A stretch of 64,000 bases of DNA from Sanguinoderma infundibulare (lineage: Eukaryota > Basidiomycota > Agaricomycetes > Polyporales > Polyporaceae): NCBI GenBank assembly GCA_032821775.1, contig JAVLRN010000001.1:1-64000 (forward strand), written 5' to 3'. This document shows, one piece after another, positions 21,396-32,285 of this stretch; within the stretch, counting starts at the first letter, position 1; every line of letters begins with the position of its first letter. A model generated the notes under the pieces. It had not been told where the DNA came from. It searched no databases and was given only the letters and a program-made list of their open reading frames with translations. Made by a program: the position numbers and the translations under genes.

Positions 21396-23204
21396 TCACC
21401 AGAAGTAAGACTTGTATTCCCGATCCCAAATCCTCTCGTTTTCCGCCCACAACGGATCACATACCACATCTATACTATCCACATGTCCTCCAAGCTTCCC
21501 CTCGACCTCCGATAGGTCGCCGCACAGCGTCCTACGCAAACGGAGGATTCGCATGCGAGCCCCAGAACGCTCGCGCTGCGCAAAAGCGGCTTGGAGCACC
21601 TCTAGGTCATGCCAATCAGGCGCCAGCTGGCTGCCGGCATCGAGCCCAATCTCCTGGAGGACCGGACAGAGCAGCGGGCTGTCCGCTCGAAGGAGATCGC
21701 ACAGCGCCGCGATCATATCCGACCCGACCTTCGGGTCGTACCCACGACTGGCAGCGGGCTCCAGAATGAGGTATCGGAGGCTGGGAAGTTGGGCTGCTAG
21801 CGGGAGAAGGACATCCCACTTGCGTAGCGCCAAGTGGATGGTTTGGACGTCGCGGGTGTTTAGAATCGCGGGAACCACAGTGGGCCATGTGATGGGTTCG
21901 AGATCGTCACGGTCGTCGCTCTTGATGTCCAGCCTGACTCCGCACTGGGCGCCCTCAAATACGACGGTGTGCAGGCGATCACTGTCATAATCGAGTGTAC
22001 CGACGGCTGTGTTGACGCTCGCGCGAAACAACGTGCGGGGGTAGAACCGCAAGGGGGGCATGTCCGACAATGGCCAGCGGTCGTATCTGTAAAGCTTGAA
22101 GTTCAGGACTTCCACAAGGGGGACGTTGAGACGAGAGAGGATCAAATCCAGGATCTTAGGTTTTCCAGCACTGATGGCTAGCGTGCGCAGGTGACGTAGA
22201 GTCGTGGGAGGAGGAAAAGGATCGGATGCTTGGCGATCCTCTAATTCGCTCCATGATATTAGCTCTAGCGTTTCGAGAGCTGGCGTTTTGTCGAGGATAG
22301 ACAGTGCAGTAGATAGCGGAGTGTGTTGCTCGGAGAGGTGGAGGTGGGCGAGGTTTCGTAAGACAGACGGAGGAGTCCATACGAAATGACAGAGCGCCAG
22401 CGTCCTCAATCGGGGGAAGTGTACGGAAGGATCATGATGTTGGAAGATGTCTCTGCCACCGGGGAAAATGCCTTCGATCATGAGACAGTCGAGGATTGGC
22501 ATGTCGGCGGAGAGAAGGGCAGAAACCGTGTCGAGGGTTTTCGGGTTACGCGCCCATAAGTCGAGTTGACGAACGCGTTTGAGGTGGAGGCTCACTACAG
22601 TACGAAGGGTTCCGCTGCCTAGCTCTTCTGCGGCTATGCGGAGGTAGAGAGGGGCGTCCATTGAGCGATCTAAGCGTGGGGAGACAGCGCGGGGCGGCCA
22701 GTCGAGGTTAATCTCGGTCCAGAGAGAAGCGCAACCCATCGCAACAGCATTCCACCTGTGGCACACGAGCATTGCGGTTCGCAGTGAGTGATATGAAGCG
22801 GGACGCCGGTGGTAAAGACCTGGGGGGTAAAACGAGGGCTGGATGTCGAGGAGATGATGGAAGGCCCTTGTGAGAAGCTCGGGAGGAAGACGGTGAACCG
22901 GGACAGATCTTGACGAGTTGTAGCAACGGCGCAGGAGGGACACCGCTTGCGAAACATTCCTCTCTATACCGTCCAACTGAACCGGGAAATCGGCATGAGA
23001 TATGGCTTCGATTTGCTCGGAGATCGTATTCGGTACGCACGGTTTCTCTACTATGAGATTGTCAGATCGATGCAGTGTCGAGTTGTGACGATGAGACAAC
23101 TACTTCATAATGGCATCCGCACCCTCGTTCGAGAGTGCAATGACCTGATCTAGCACATCTTGCACGGAAACCGCGATATCACCCAATCGTGAGTGGGACG
23201 CCAT
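21396..23204 (-). CDS. F-box/leucine-rich protein A
   Basis: Three exons: 23204-23104, a 10-nt micro-exon 23050-23041, and 22976-21396, giving 563 residues in frame. The N-terminus is a helical segment (SRLGDIAVSVQDVLDQVIAL), then NRET from the micro-exon junction, then LDGIERNVSQAVSLLRRCYN. The F-box starts at about residue 64 with VHRLPPELLTRAFHHLLDI. The rest has irregular leucine-rich repeats (LRTLALCHF, LAHLHLSEQ, ALETLELISW). The ending is PLWAENERIWDREYKSYFW. F-box proteins bind Skp1 and present targets to SCF ubiquitin ligases; the repeats would choose the target, which is unknown. Its closest relative in the window is gene B, with the same ending and the same exon layout. Confidence 0.88.
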
Positions 23205-23574
23205 GATGGTACGTATCTGCAGCTGAATTTCAATATAGCTCAAATCGGGCATAACGATCCACCTACACTCTGAACAGGATATGCGATTATGTAGTGGATG
23301 TAACCTTTGTAGCTAGGGCAGAGACTACGATGCTGGCGGTTCGAGTTTAAGCGCGATGCCGGGATTAGCGCTCGCCGTCGGGGTTGTAAAACAAACGCAG
23401 AAGCACTTTCTCTTCCCCTCCTAGCTCTAAAATTTGGGTTCAGGGTCAAAATCGCCATTACAATCCGAGTCCTAGTCTCTGTCTGTAAAAAGTGTGTATA
23501 CGACCAAGCCTAAGCACGACGCCTCCGAAACCCGCGCAGGCGGGACCCGGCGTGATACCGCGTCGACTTATGCG
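23205..23574. other. Spacer between F-box genes A and B
   Basis: 370 bp holding the promoter side of A and the 3' flank of B. A GATGCTGGCGGTTCGAGT motif near 23330 has a close match upstream of gene B near 25510, so promoter-side sequence was duplicated too. Confidence 0.45.
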
Positions 23575-25374
23575 TCACCAACCCTTAGACTGGATTCCCC
23601 GATCCCATATCCGCTCGTCTTCAGCCCACAAAGGACGTTCGACCATATTGATCGTCTTCACATACTTCCAAAGCCTCGCCTGAACCTGTGATCTATCGCA
23701 CAGGCCCTCGCGCAGACGGAGGACGCCTACGGGCACTCGGCGCCGTATAAAAGCGCCTCGGAGCCGTTCCAGGTCAAGCCAAGCCGTCCGCGGCCCCGGG
23801 TCCCCGACGGCGTCCACTCCGATCGCCTGCAGGTCCGGACAGAGCACAGGGCTGTTCGCTTGGAGGAGATCGCACAGCGCCGCGATCATGTCTGCAGTCG
23901 GCCTACCCCCGCGCTCTGGCTCCACTATCAGGTACCGGAGGCTCTGAAGGTGAGCTGCGAGCGGAAGGAGGAGGTTCCACCGACGCAACGACAAGTGGAG
24001 CGTCTGGACGTTGTGGGTGCTCTGGACGGTGGGAACGACGGTGGGCCAGGCGTATCCGTCCTCCATGTCCGACCGGTCGAGCGCAAGGCGGCCCATTTCA
24101 ACCTCGAGCTTGACTCCGCACCGATCGCCCTCGAAGGTGACCGTGTGTAGGTCGTTTACAACGTGGGGGCTCCATTCGATCGCAGTGGTGCTGATGCTCG
24201 CGCGCAATAGCGTGTGTGGGTAGGACCGCAAGGGGCGGATGTCCGATATCGGCCACCGGGTATTCTTAAAAAGTTTGAGGAACAGGACTTCGATCCGCGG
24301 CAGTTTGAAGCAGGAGAGCAGGGAGTCGAGGGCGTCCGGCTTGTACGCACGGAGAGCTAACTTCCGCAGATGATGTAGAGTCGAGGAATGACGTTTGGGA
24401 ATCTCCAGCTCCAATTCGTCCCAGACGATTAGTTCTAGAGTTTCCAGAGCTGGCGTCTTATCGAAGAGGGCCAGCACGCTTGGTAATGCGGTGTTTATTT
24501 CAGAGAGGTGGAGGTGGGTGAGAGTCGGCAAGACGTATGGAGGAATCCAGAGAAATTTGCGAAGCGCCAGAGTCTTCAACGTCTGGAAGTGCGCAGGGTG
24601 CCCGCCATGTCCTTGATAGACATTCGCTCCATCGCCGAAGAAGCTCTCAATCATGAGAGACTGTAGCAACGGGATGTCGGCGGAGAGCAGGGCGGAGATC
24701 TTGTGAAAGGACTCGCTCTGGAACGCCCATACATCTAGGTGACGGATGCGTCCAAGCTGGAGATTTACTGTGTTATGGAGAGCTTCGGTTTCCAACTTGT
24801 CAGCCGGTATGCGTGTGTATAGAGGGGCTCTCAGTGATCTATCAAGAAGGGGGGTGATTTGAGGGGTTTCATCGAGGTCAATCTCCGTCCAGAGAGAGGT
24901 GCACGCCATCGCAACGTCATTCCACCTGTGACACACCAGCATTGCAGTTGCTAGCGACCCGTACGAAGGGGAGCGGCGTAAACAAATCGCCGAGGGATAG
25001 AACCGTGGCTGGATGTCGAGGAGATGATGGAATATCCCTATTAGTAGCTCAGAAGGAAGGCGGTGAACCGGAATGGATCTTGACGAGTTGTAGCAGCGAC
25101 GTAGCAGAGACATCGTTTGCACAACATTGTTCTCTATGCTGTCCAACTAAAACAAGAAACCTGAATGAGATATACCTTCGACTTCCGGGAGATTGAATTC
25201 GGTACGTACTGTTTCTCTACTATGGGATTGTCAGATCGACGAAAAGCGGAGCCATATTGACACGAAAACGTACTTCATTTCAGCATCCACACCGTCTTTC
25301 GAGAGTACGATGACTTTGTCTAGCACATCTTGCACCGAGCACGCGATATCATCCAGTCGTGTACCTGTTGCCAT
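23575..25374 (-). CDS. F-box/leucine-rich protein B
   Basis: Three exons: 25374-25274, micro-exon 25219-25210, and 25146-23575, giving 560 residues. The start is MATGTRLDDIACSVQDVLDK and the micro-exon junction again gives NRET. The F-box is VHRLPSELLIGIFHHLLDI. Leucine-rich motifs include LKTLALRKFLW, LTHLHLSEI and ALETLELIVW. The ending PLWAEDERIWDRGIQSKGW parallels gene A. The 5' intron lengths (54 and 63 nt) nearly equal those of A (53 and 64 nt), so A and B are a tandem duplicate pair. The target is unknown; a role as an SCF adaptor is inferred from the F-box. Confidence 0.88.
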
Positions 25375-26044
25375 GACAGTGTCTGCGGATTGGGGCTTAG
25401 TCCTCGGTTTCAATATACCTGGAACTGATAGAGGCCGACACACGTACGCAATGAAAGATAAAACGGTGCAGTGGACGTGACCTCTGATCGCCACGACAGG
25501 CGGCGAATGGCGATGCTGGTGGTTCGAGTCAAAGAGGGATGTCAAACTTAGCGCTCGCGCAGTGCCGCAGGACATCTTCGGGAATGTACTTTGTCGCCAG
25601 CGATGCCTTTCCTAACTTCAAAATGAGCGGTACAGGCCGCATCAAAAAGAAAATAGCCTTGTGCCGCAGGCATCCACGGGAACTAACGTCTTGAATGTGG
25701 TCCAAATCTATAAGTTATATAAACGACGGGCGCCCGTTGACGTTGCTGAGTCGTGACTCGAAATGGGTATGGTAGCCTGGTATGATAGCGATACTCGCTG
25801 CCCAAATCATATGAAGTAGCATTGCAAGACTGGACTTGCCGGAGAGTCGTGTACGTGAGTTGATCACAACGGATACAGAGTGCAGCCTGAAAATCGGCGT
25901 AAGGTTGAAAGACATTGGTAAGGGCTGAGCAATACAGCAAACTGTCGTGATTAAGTCATCAGCGTATTGGTATGACAAGAATGAAATGGAATGGCGCACG
26001 GTAGGTACGCGAGTCGTCTCTGCCTGGATGATCTCACGCGAAGT
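25375..26044. other. Spacer between F-box gene B and pseudogene C
   Basis: About 670 bp: the promoter of B and the 3' flank of C. No other feature is recognised. Confidence 0.4.
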
Positions 26045-27865
26045 TCAGGATCGCCAAAAGTCGTGCTGCGCCGGCCCCACACAGTCCTCCCACACACCCC
26101 ACTGCAGCTCGTCGCCATCATGGTCGTCGGTGCCCCCACCATCCTTTCTGAGGATCGTCACATTGTCGACGTAGTCGTAGATACCCGTCTCCCGGAACTT
26201 CGGACCGTGCTCCTCCATCCATTCCGGCCGCCAACAACGGCCTCTGTCCTCCGTGTAGATCCGCAACTTCCGCAAACGTCGGCCGTCCGCGTCGCGTTTC
26301 TTCAGTGCAGGCACGAGCCGCTTCAGCGCGGGCACGAGCTGCTCGCCGAACTCCTCGAAGACGTTGTCACCGCCGATATCAAGGCGGGTGAGATTCGGGA
26401 AGAGCACGGGGTCGTCGGCCTCGAGGAGGCTGGCAGTCGTCTCCGCAATGTTTATCAGGTCGCTTCTCCAGATATCGTCCGAGTCGTCCTCTTCCCCCAA
26501 CATAGCATTCCTGATGAAGAGCGTCAAGACCATGGGCATGTGGCCCGCGAGGTGAGCAAGGAAGTCATTGTGGGCTTCCCCCTGCGCGATCTGCAAGTGG
26601 AAGTCCTTGATGGTGGATAGTCCAAGCATAGTGGGGAACTCGGTGAACGCCCACGTTGACTGCGCAGAGCTCGGTACGTAGCGTGGGCTGAGGAACAGGG
26701 ACAGTGTGGCGTCGTTTCCATGGAATAGCGTGCGGAAGTTGGCGAATCCATGCTTCAAGTCGAGCGCGAGGCGTTCCATCGTCCGCGCAGTGAAGGAGGC
26801 AGGAAGCAGCGGGGTGGACAAGAGGGTGCTAGCGGAGGAAGCGATTGCTTCGAGCTCGAGGTATGTAAGGCGGGAACTTCCAATGAAGTCATCAGCTGAT
26901 GTACTACAGCCGTCGACGACAGGACGCGCTCGCTTTGGAGGCGAGGAAGAGTCACGGTGGGGAGTCGGTTTCCAGAAGCGATGAGGAGATAACACAAGGG
27001 CATTTCCAACACCTCGACAGCGGGGGCGTTTCTCAAGAGATCGAGGATATTAGATACAGGAATGTTCTCCGGTTTGGTGAGGAGAATGTGTGTGAGGTGG
27101 GGCAGGGGCTTCGTCGGGATCCATAGGAACCTCTCCAAGAGCAGTGCTCTGAGCGTTGGAAAGCATCCGTGGGCCCCGGAGAACAACGAAGCCCGATCAT
27201 CGCCGGATCGCTCGCAGGTAAGCGAGAGTTGGCGGAGGAAAGGCATATCGACGGCAAGCAGGGACTGCATCACAGACACAGGGTAGGGCTTCGAGGGCGC
27301 GGGGGTCCAACCACAGGAGACGCTTCGCGTGGGTCTCGACGACAAGATGGAGGGTGTCTTCCTTGTCTGCAAGCCTTCCACGCAAACGAATGGGGACGCT
27401 GGAAGATCGGCTCAGGAGAACAGTCGCCAGGCGGCCTTGAGATTCGAAGTCAATGTCTGTCCATAGGGAGGAAGTCCGAGAGGCGATCTCGTGCCACTTG
27501 TGGCATACCGTTAGCATTGCGGTGATGAGAGGCTTGTAGTGGTCGAACCTCGATGTTGCACGAGACCCGGAATGGAATGGACAGGGTGGCACGCGAAGAT
27601 GGCCGAAGACGATGGAAAGGAGTTCGGGAGCGAGTCGATTCATGGGAAGAGCGAGTGAATCATTGCGACACTTCCTGAGTTGCGCAACAGCAAGTCGGGT
27701 TTTACGTTCTAGCTCGTCGAGCTGTAAAGATGGAGATATCAGCGACCCAGTGAAAAACAATAAAAGGGGTGAGCTCACTGTAAAACAACAGTGCTACTTT
27801 GTTGTAGTTTGGTCTACGAATTGTTGCACAGTCGCGGCGATGAGACCCGGATTTGGATTTGTCAT
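26045..27865 (-). pseudogene. F-box/leucine-rich pseudogene C
   Basis: Same subfamily as genes D and E. The main exon begins at 27721 (LDELERKTRLAVAQLRK), has an F-box (MNRLAPELLSIVFGHLRV) and ends with DELQWGVWEDCVGPAQHDFW and a stop at 26045. Two single-base deletions relative to gene E break it: one near 27300, between LDPRA and KPYPVSVMQ, and one near 26870, where LEVP should run on into LTYLELEAI. The 5' part is also damaged. The first exon (ATG 27865, MTNPNPGLIAATVQQFV) is 11 nt shorter than in E and reaches a TAG, and only one 57-nt intron follows, so the 10-nt micro-exon present in A, B, D and E is gone. Sequencing error could explain single bases, but not the missing micro-exon. Confidence 0.82.
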
Positions 27866-28960
27866 GTTCTGAGTCCACGGATTCTAATCGATGAATAATA
27901 TCGTTAGCATGATGTTTGTTGTTCGCAATCGGGAGCGAGAATGCCTACGAGGTGGGCGCAGTCGTGCTAGGAGGAGCTAAAGCGAAATGTTGCTGCCAGC
28001 GCATGATGCGCTCCTAGTAGCGCCCGATCGAGATAACGAATCTACGAGCCGCCAGACTGCAAGGGGGCTCCCGCCTCTGCTGCGCCGTGCACACTTCGAC
28101 GCACTTTCCTGCATCGTATCTTGCGGTAGAAAGCTCCAGCTCCCGTTCTGGGAATGGCGCGCTCGTGTGCGCGCTCGCTCCGGGAGACTGCGGAAGGGAC
28201 TGCTAGAGGTTGGGTCTATTCCCGCGGATCAGGCCAAAGGTGAGGGAGGTGACGTTGTGGGGTTGCTCGGATGTTGTGGCGGGTTGTTTGAGGAAGGATT
28301 GAGGAGCCATTAAGTTACACATCATTGAGTGCCCCCGCATCACAAAGGAAGACGTCCGCGCTCTAAGCTCTTACAGCGATTCAATGCGCCGCCCCGCTGC
28401 TCTCGGAAGGGAGAGGAGACCCACCCATATATTACTTATGTACCGGTGTCCTAGCTCAATTTTGCGATGGTTGGGTCGTTGAATATCTACCCGTGTGTCG
28501 TGCAGACGAAATCCGTCGAGATGGGCCGAGGATTCAAACATTTATTCCGCAATCCATGGTCAAAGCGCGCCGTCGCTATCTGGTGACCGCGATGACAGAG
28601 TTGAACAGCCTGGTGGAGAACAAGTAACTAGGTACGCACTCGTGTCGCAATCTCCGTCAAAGGTCCTCCGACCGCAGAGATTTTCCTATAACATGACGAG
28701 GTAGGAGCAGACGGGATGCAGCGGTCTTGTATCCAAGCTGCAGTCTGGGTGGAATGGAGTGTGGTAGCTTGGTGGCAACGGAAGATAACGTAGATATATA
28801 AACGCTGAGACGGGTTCCAAACCATCGGAGGGCAGCGACCTTGCCTAATGCGTACGCGAGTAGTGCCAGGGCTACCTGAGCGAAGATTTCGCGGCACGAT
28901 CAAAGCAGGACGAAACTTAAGGCATACCTTCAATGGGTGGGGCCCAGCCCGCCGCGATCC
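27866..28960. other. Spacer between F-box copies C and D
   Basis: About 1.1 kb with only short frames. No recognisable gene or element. Confidence 0.4.
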
Positions 28961-30853
28961 TCACTCCTGCCAATAGTTATGCTCCGCGCGTCGCACGCAA
29001 TCCCCCCATTCTCCCCATTTCGGACGGTGCGGAGCCTCGTCATACCCCTCGTCATCGTCCGAGCCTGCAAACCGGCGCGGCTTGTTGTACACCTTCCCGA
29101 AGTCCACATGGTCGAAAATACCCGTCTCCTTGAATTTCGGCAGAGGGGCCACCCCTCTCAGTGCCCACCTGACCGCGTGCAAGCCGTCCAAGCGAATCCG
29201 GACACTGCGCAAACGACGGCCGTCTCGGTCGCGCTGGGCGAACGCCGAGGCGAGACGCTCGCAGAACCCTTGCGGGACGGCGCTCACGACGAGCTCGAGG
29301 TGGGCGAGCCGCGGGAAGGGCATGTTGCCGCGGTCGCCATCAGCCTCGACCAGGGTGGCGAGCACCTCCGCCAGTTCCAGAAGTCCGTCGTCTCCGTCTC
29401 GGGACTCGTGTTGGATGAAGAGCGTTGTCACCATAGGCATATGAGCGGCAAGTTGAGAGAGGAAGTCCTCGATATCATTCCAGCGGTAGGTTTGGAAGTG
29501 GAATTCCTCGATGCTGGACAGGGAGAGCATCGTCGGGAACTCGGAGAATGCCCATGCTTGCCGTTCTGGTTGCAGGGCACTAACGGCGTTAAGATCCAAG
29601 GACAGCGAGGCATCGTCTCCATGGAATGAGGTGCGGAAGGAGGTGAAGTTGACGCCTAAATCAAACGCGAGACGTTTCATCGTGCGCGCGGCAAATGCAC
29701 TTGGAAGAAGCGGTGTCGATGACAGCGTGCCGCCATCTGCGATGATTGATGACAAGTCGAGGAAAGTAAGGTTAGGAGCCTCAAACGGAGTGATCAGATA
29801 ATGCACCACGTTCGTAGTCGAGCTCCAGATGTGCACGCTATGCAGGCGAGGGAGGATCACGGATGTAGGGGTCAAATCCGGGATGGCGCCGAGGTAGCGG
29901 CATTGCGTCATGTCCAACACCTCCAGGCACGGAGTGGCTTTGATGAGTCCAAGGATATCCCTGATGAAGAGCTCGTCCAGTTGCGCGAGGTGGAGGTGTG
30001 TGAGCTGTGGAAAACCGGCGACGGGGACCCAGAGAATACTCCCTAAGAGCAACGCCTTGAGAGCGGGAAAGCATGTCCGTGTGGTGGAGTCGAATATGGA
30101 GGGAGAGGCTTCAATGCCGCCCATGTACTGGAAGGATAACGATAGTCGGTGGAGCTGCGGCATGTCTGCCGCGATGATGTACTGCAGTGCAATCATAGAA
30201 CCAGGGTTGGCCGACACCCGAACGTCCAGTTCGCGGAGCCGCGTATTGTTGCTCGTGACGACTGTCTGGAGTGAGTTGTCTTCGTCTTCGAGCCGTCCGC
30301 ATAGATGAATGGGTGCGCCTAACGACCGGTTCAGCACCACAGGTGCGAGGGTGCCGTGATGCGCGAAGTCGATGTCTGTCCATAAGGATGCGGCGTTGGA
30401 GGCAATGGCGTGCCACTTGGAGCATACGAGCATAGCGGCGATGAGGGGTTTGTAGGTACCAAACCGAGGGCTCATTGGGTATCTCCAACCGGGGGGAGAA
30501 GGAGGGCGTCGAAGGTGACCGAAGACCATACGAAGGAGTTCTGAAGGGAGGCGATTGATGGGGACAGCCAGCGAGTCATTTCGACATCGCCTCAACTGTG
30601 TCATGGCCAGCCGAGTGTCTCGTTCTAGTGTCTTGAGCTAGGGAGAGCGCATGAGTGTGTATTTCAGGACCAATATAGTACTTCGGGTCAACGCACGACT
30701 TCATCCCTGCCAAGTTGTTAACGGTCAGAGGCATGTGACACAGACAAACATTTAAGCTCACTGGATGGAAACGGGCCCTCCTTGCTGTAGTAGAGCCGTG
30801 GTTTGGGTCAGAAGCTGCTGTACTGCAGCAGCGACAAGGTACAAGTTCGCCAT
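28961..30853 (-). CDS. F-box/leucine-rich protein D
   Basis: Three exons: 30853-30762, micro-exon 30706-30697 (GGATGAAGTC), and 30637-28961, giving 592 residues. The start MANLYLVAAAVQQLLTQTTA forms a helix. The micro-exon contributes DEV between VSIQ and LKTLERDTRLA. The F-box is INRLPSELLRMVFGHLRRP. Leucine-rich segments include LTHLHLAQLDELF and LTFLDLSSI. It ends EWGDCVRRAEHNYWQE, the signature of the C/D/E subfamily. Introns of 55 and 59 nt are normal for this genome. Expected to be an SCF adaptor of unknown target. Confidence 0.86.
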
Positions 30854-31809
30854 GCGGTCACTAGTGAGCGATACCCGAGGGCTACAACCCACAGGTGAGA
30901 TGTTGTGGTAATGAGCATTGCGAAGATACACTTACCTGCCGTCAAATTGAGCGGGCTTCGCGGGGGCACGCAGTCGACGTGGCAAGAGACAAAGACGAGG
31001 CTTTGCGCGAGCCGGCATCGATCTTGCTTCAACGTTCAACCGAGGCGCTTGTTCTAGCGCTCAGATCGAGATAATGAACCTACGGTTGGCCAGTGAGGCT
31101 GGCCCGCCGAGCGAGTAGACCTCGCACGGCAGGCATGGCGTTATTTCCGCACCGACAAAAGTGGAGAAAAAGTCTGGAATTTAGACCACGTGGGTCATCT
31201 GTGAACAAAATTCGAGAACAAGTTAAACAACGCCACCCAATGTTTTCGCCAGTGCCAAATAGTGTCCTGCCTGCCGTGTCGGGGAAATCGCAACTCCATC
31301 ACACGATGGCATAACATATGGCATAAATTTAACCACGTGGCCCGCATTCGTAGACTCTCGTCGAAGTCGAATGGCCTGCGTATCTGTAGTTACGCGTTAT
31401 TTGCCTTCAATTCACCTGAACGTGAGCGACATACGTACTCGATCGGAGAGTGGATGTACTCTTCGATATGCCTTGCGGCTATATGGACAAACTGTTGCGG
31501 TTCTAATCTCACAAGCAAGTGTGCATTAGTATACGCCCGCCGCACTGCAGTGGTGTCAGAATCGTCTCGCGCCGCAGGACTCGAATAGCTATCACGTCCG
31601 TCGGTATTGCGACCCATTTCTTCATTCGCCTCAAACTTCTCATACACAAGCAATTCAATTGGGGGCACGAACAATGAATGATCGATCTGGGCCACAATGG
31701 TCACGTTCAAGTTATCAGCATGTTGGAACCGCAAGGATAAGACTGAACTTATACGTACAATAGGCACGAGACACGTCGTAGCCTCGTCTCTGCGTCGCCT
31801 AGCTCGCCG
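30854..31809. other. Spacer with 3'-flank duplication
   Basis: The part from about 31696 (TGGTCACGTTCAAGTTATCA) to 31809 is also found at about 32174-32285, downstream of gene E. The rest has no recognised gene; a minus-strand frame at 31767-31390 is unassigned. Confidence 0.5.
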
Positions 31810-31965
31810 TCACCATTGCCAGTAGTCGTGCTCCGCCGGCCCTACGCAATCCTTCCACACACCCCACTGCAGCTCGTCGTCATCGTGGCCGTCGATGTCC
31901 CCGTCATCCTTTCCGAGGATCGTTACAACGTCGACGTGGTCGTAGATACCTGGCTCGTTCTGGCT
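31810..31965 (-). pseudogene. 3'-terminal fragment of an F-box gene of the C/D/E subfamily
   Basis: About 50 codons encode EPGIYDHVDVVTILGKDD then DELQWGVWKDCVGPAEHDYW and a stop. This matches the C-terminal tail of C (ETGIYDYVDNVTILRKD) and E. No F-box or leucine-rich region precedes it; homology ends near 31965. With its 3' flank it forms a duplicate of the downstream end of a neighbouring copy. Confidence 0.85.
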
Positions 31966-32285
31966 CGTGGTCTCGGAGGGCATGCCGGAGAGTCTCGAGG
32001 GGCGATGCCGTATGAGGGAGAGGCCTCTACCGCGCATGGGTCGCCTGGAAGGTATTGTCGACGAAGAGCGCTAGCGATGCGTGTATATTTACCATTTACC
32101 CGACACTCGCGAATATTGAATTATCCGTCTAGGTCACGTTCAACGCTGCAAAAGTAACCGCAGATATCGCATATGGTCACGTTCAAGTTATCAGCACGTT
32201 GGAACGGCAAGAATAAAACCTAAAGACGTACAATAGGCAGGAGACACGTCGTAGCCTTGTCTCTGAAAGACCTCACTCGCCGTCA
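31966..32285. repeat. Spacer and second copy of the F-box 3' flank
   Basis: From about 32174 (TGGTCACGTTCAAGTTATCA) the sequence repeats the 3' flank seen at 31696-31809, including GTACAATAGGCA and GAGACACGTCGTAGCC. The duplication therefore spans the gene end and its flank. Confidence 0.7.

Noticed and set aside
22977..23103. Non-canonical splicing between first and main exons of the F-box genes
   Set aside because: A single GT-AG intron leaves the frame off by one in A, B, D and E, which first suggested odd splice sites; a 10-nt micro-exon with normal sites explains all four.
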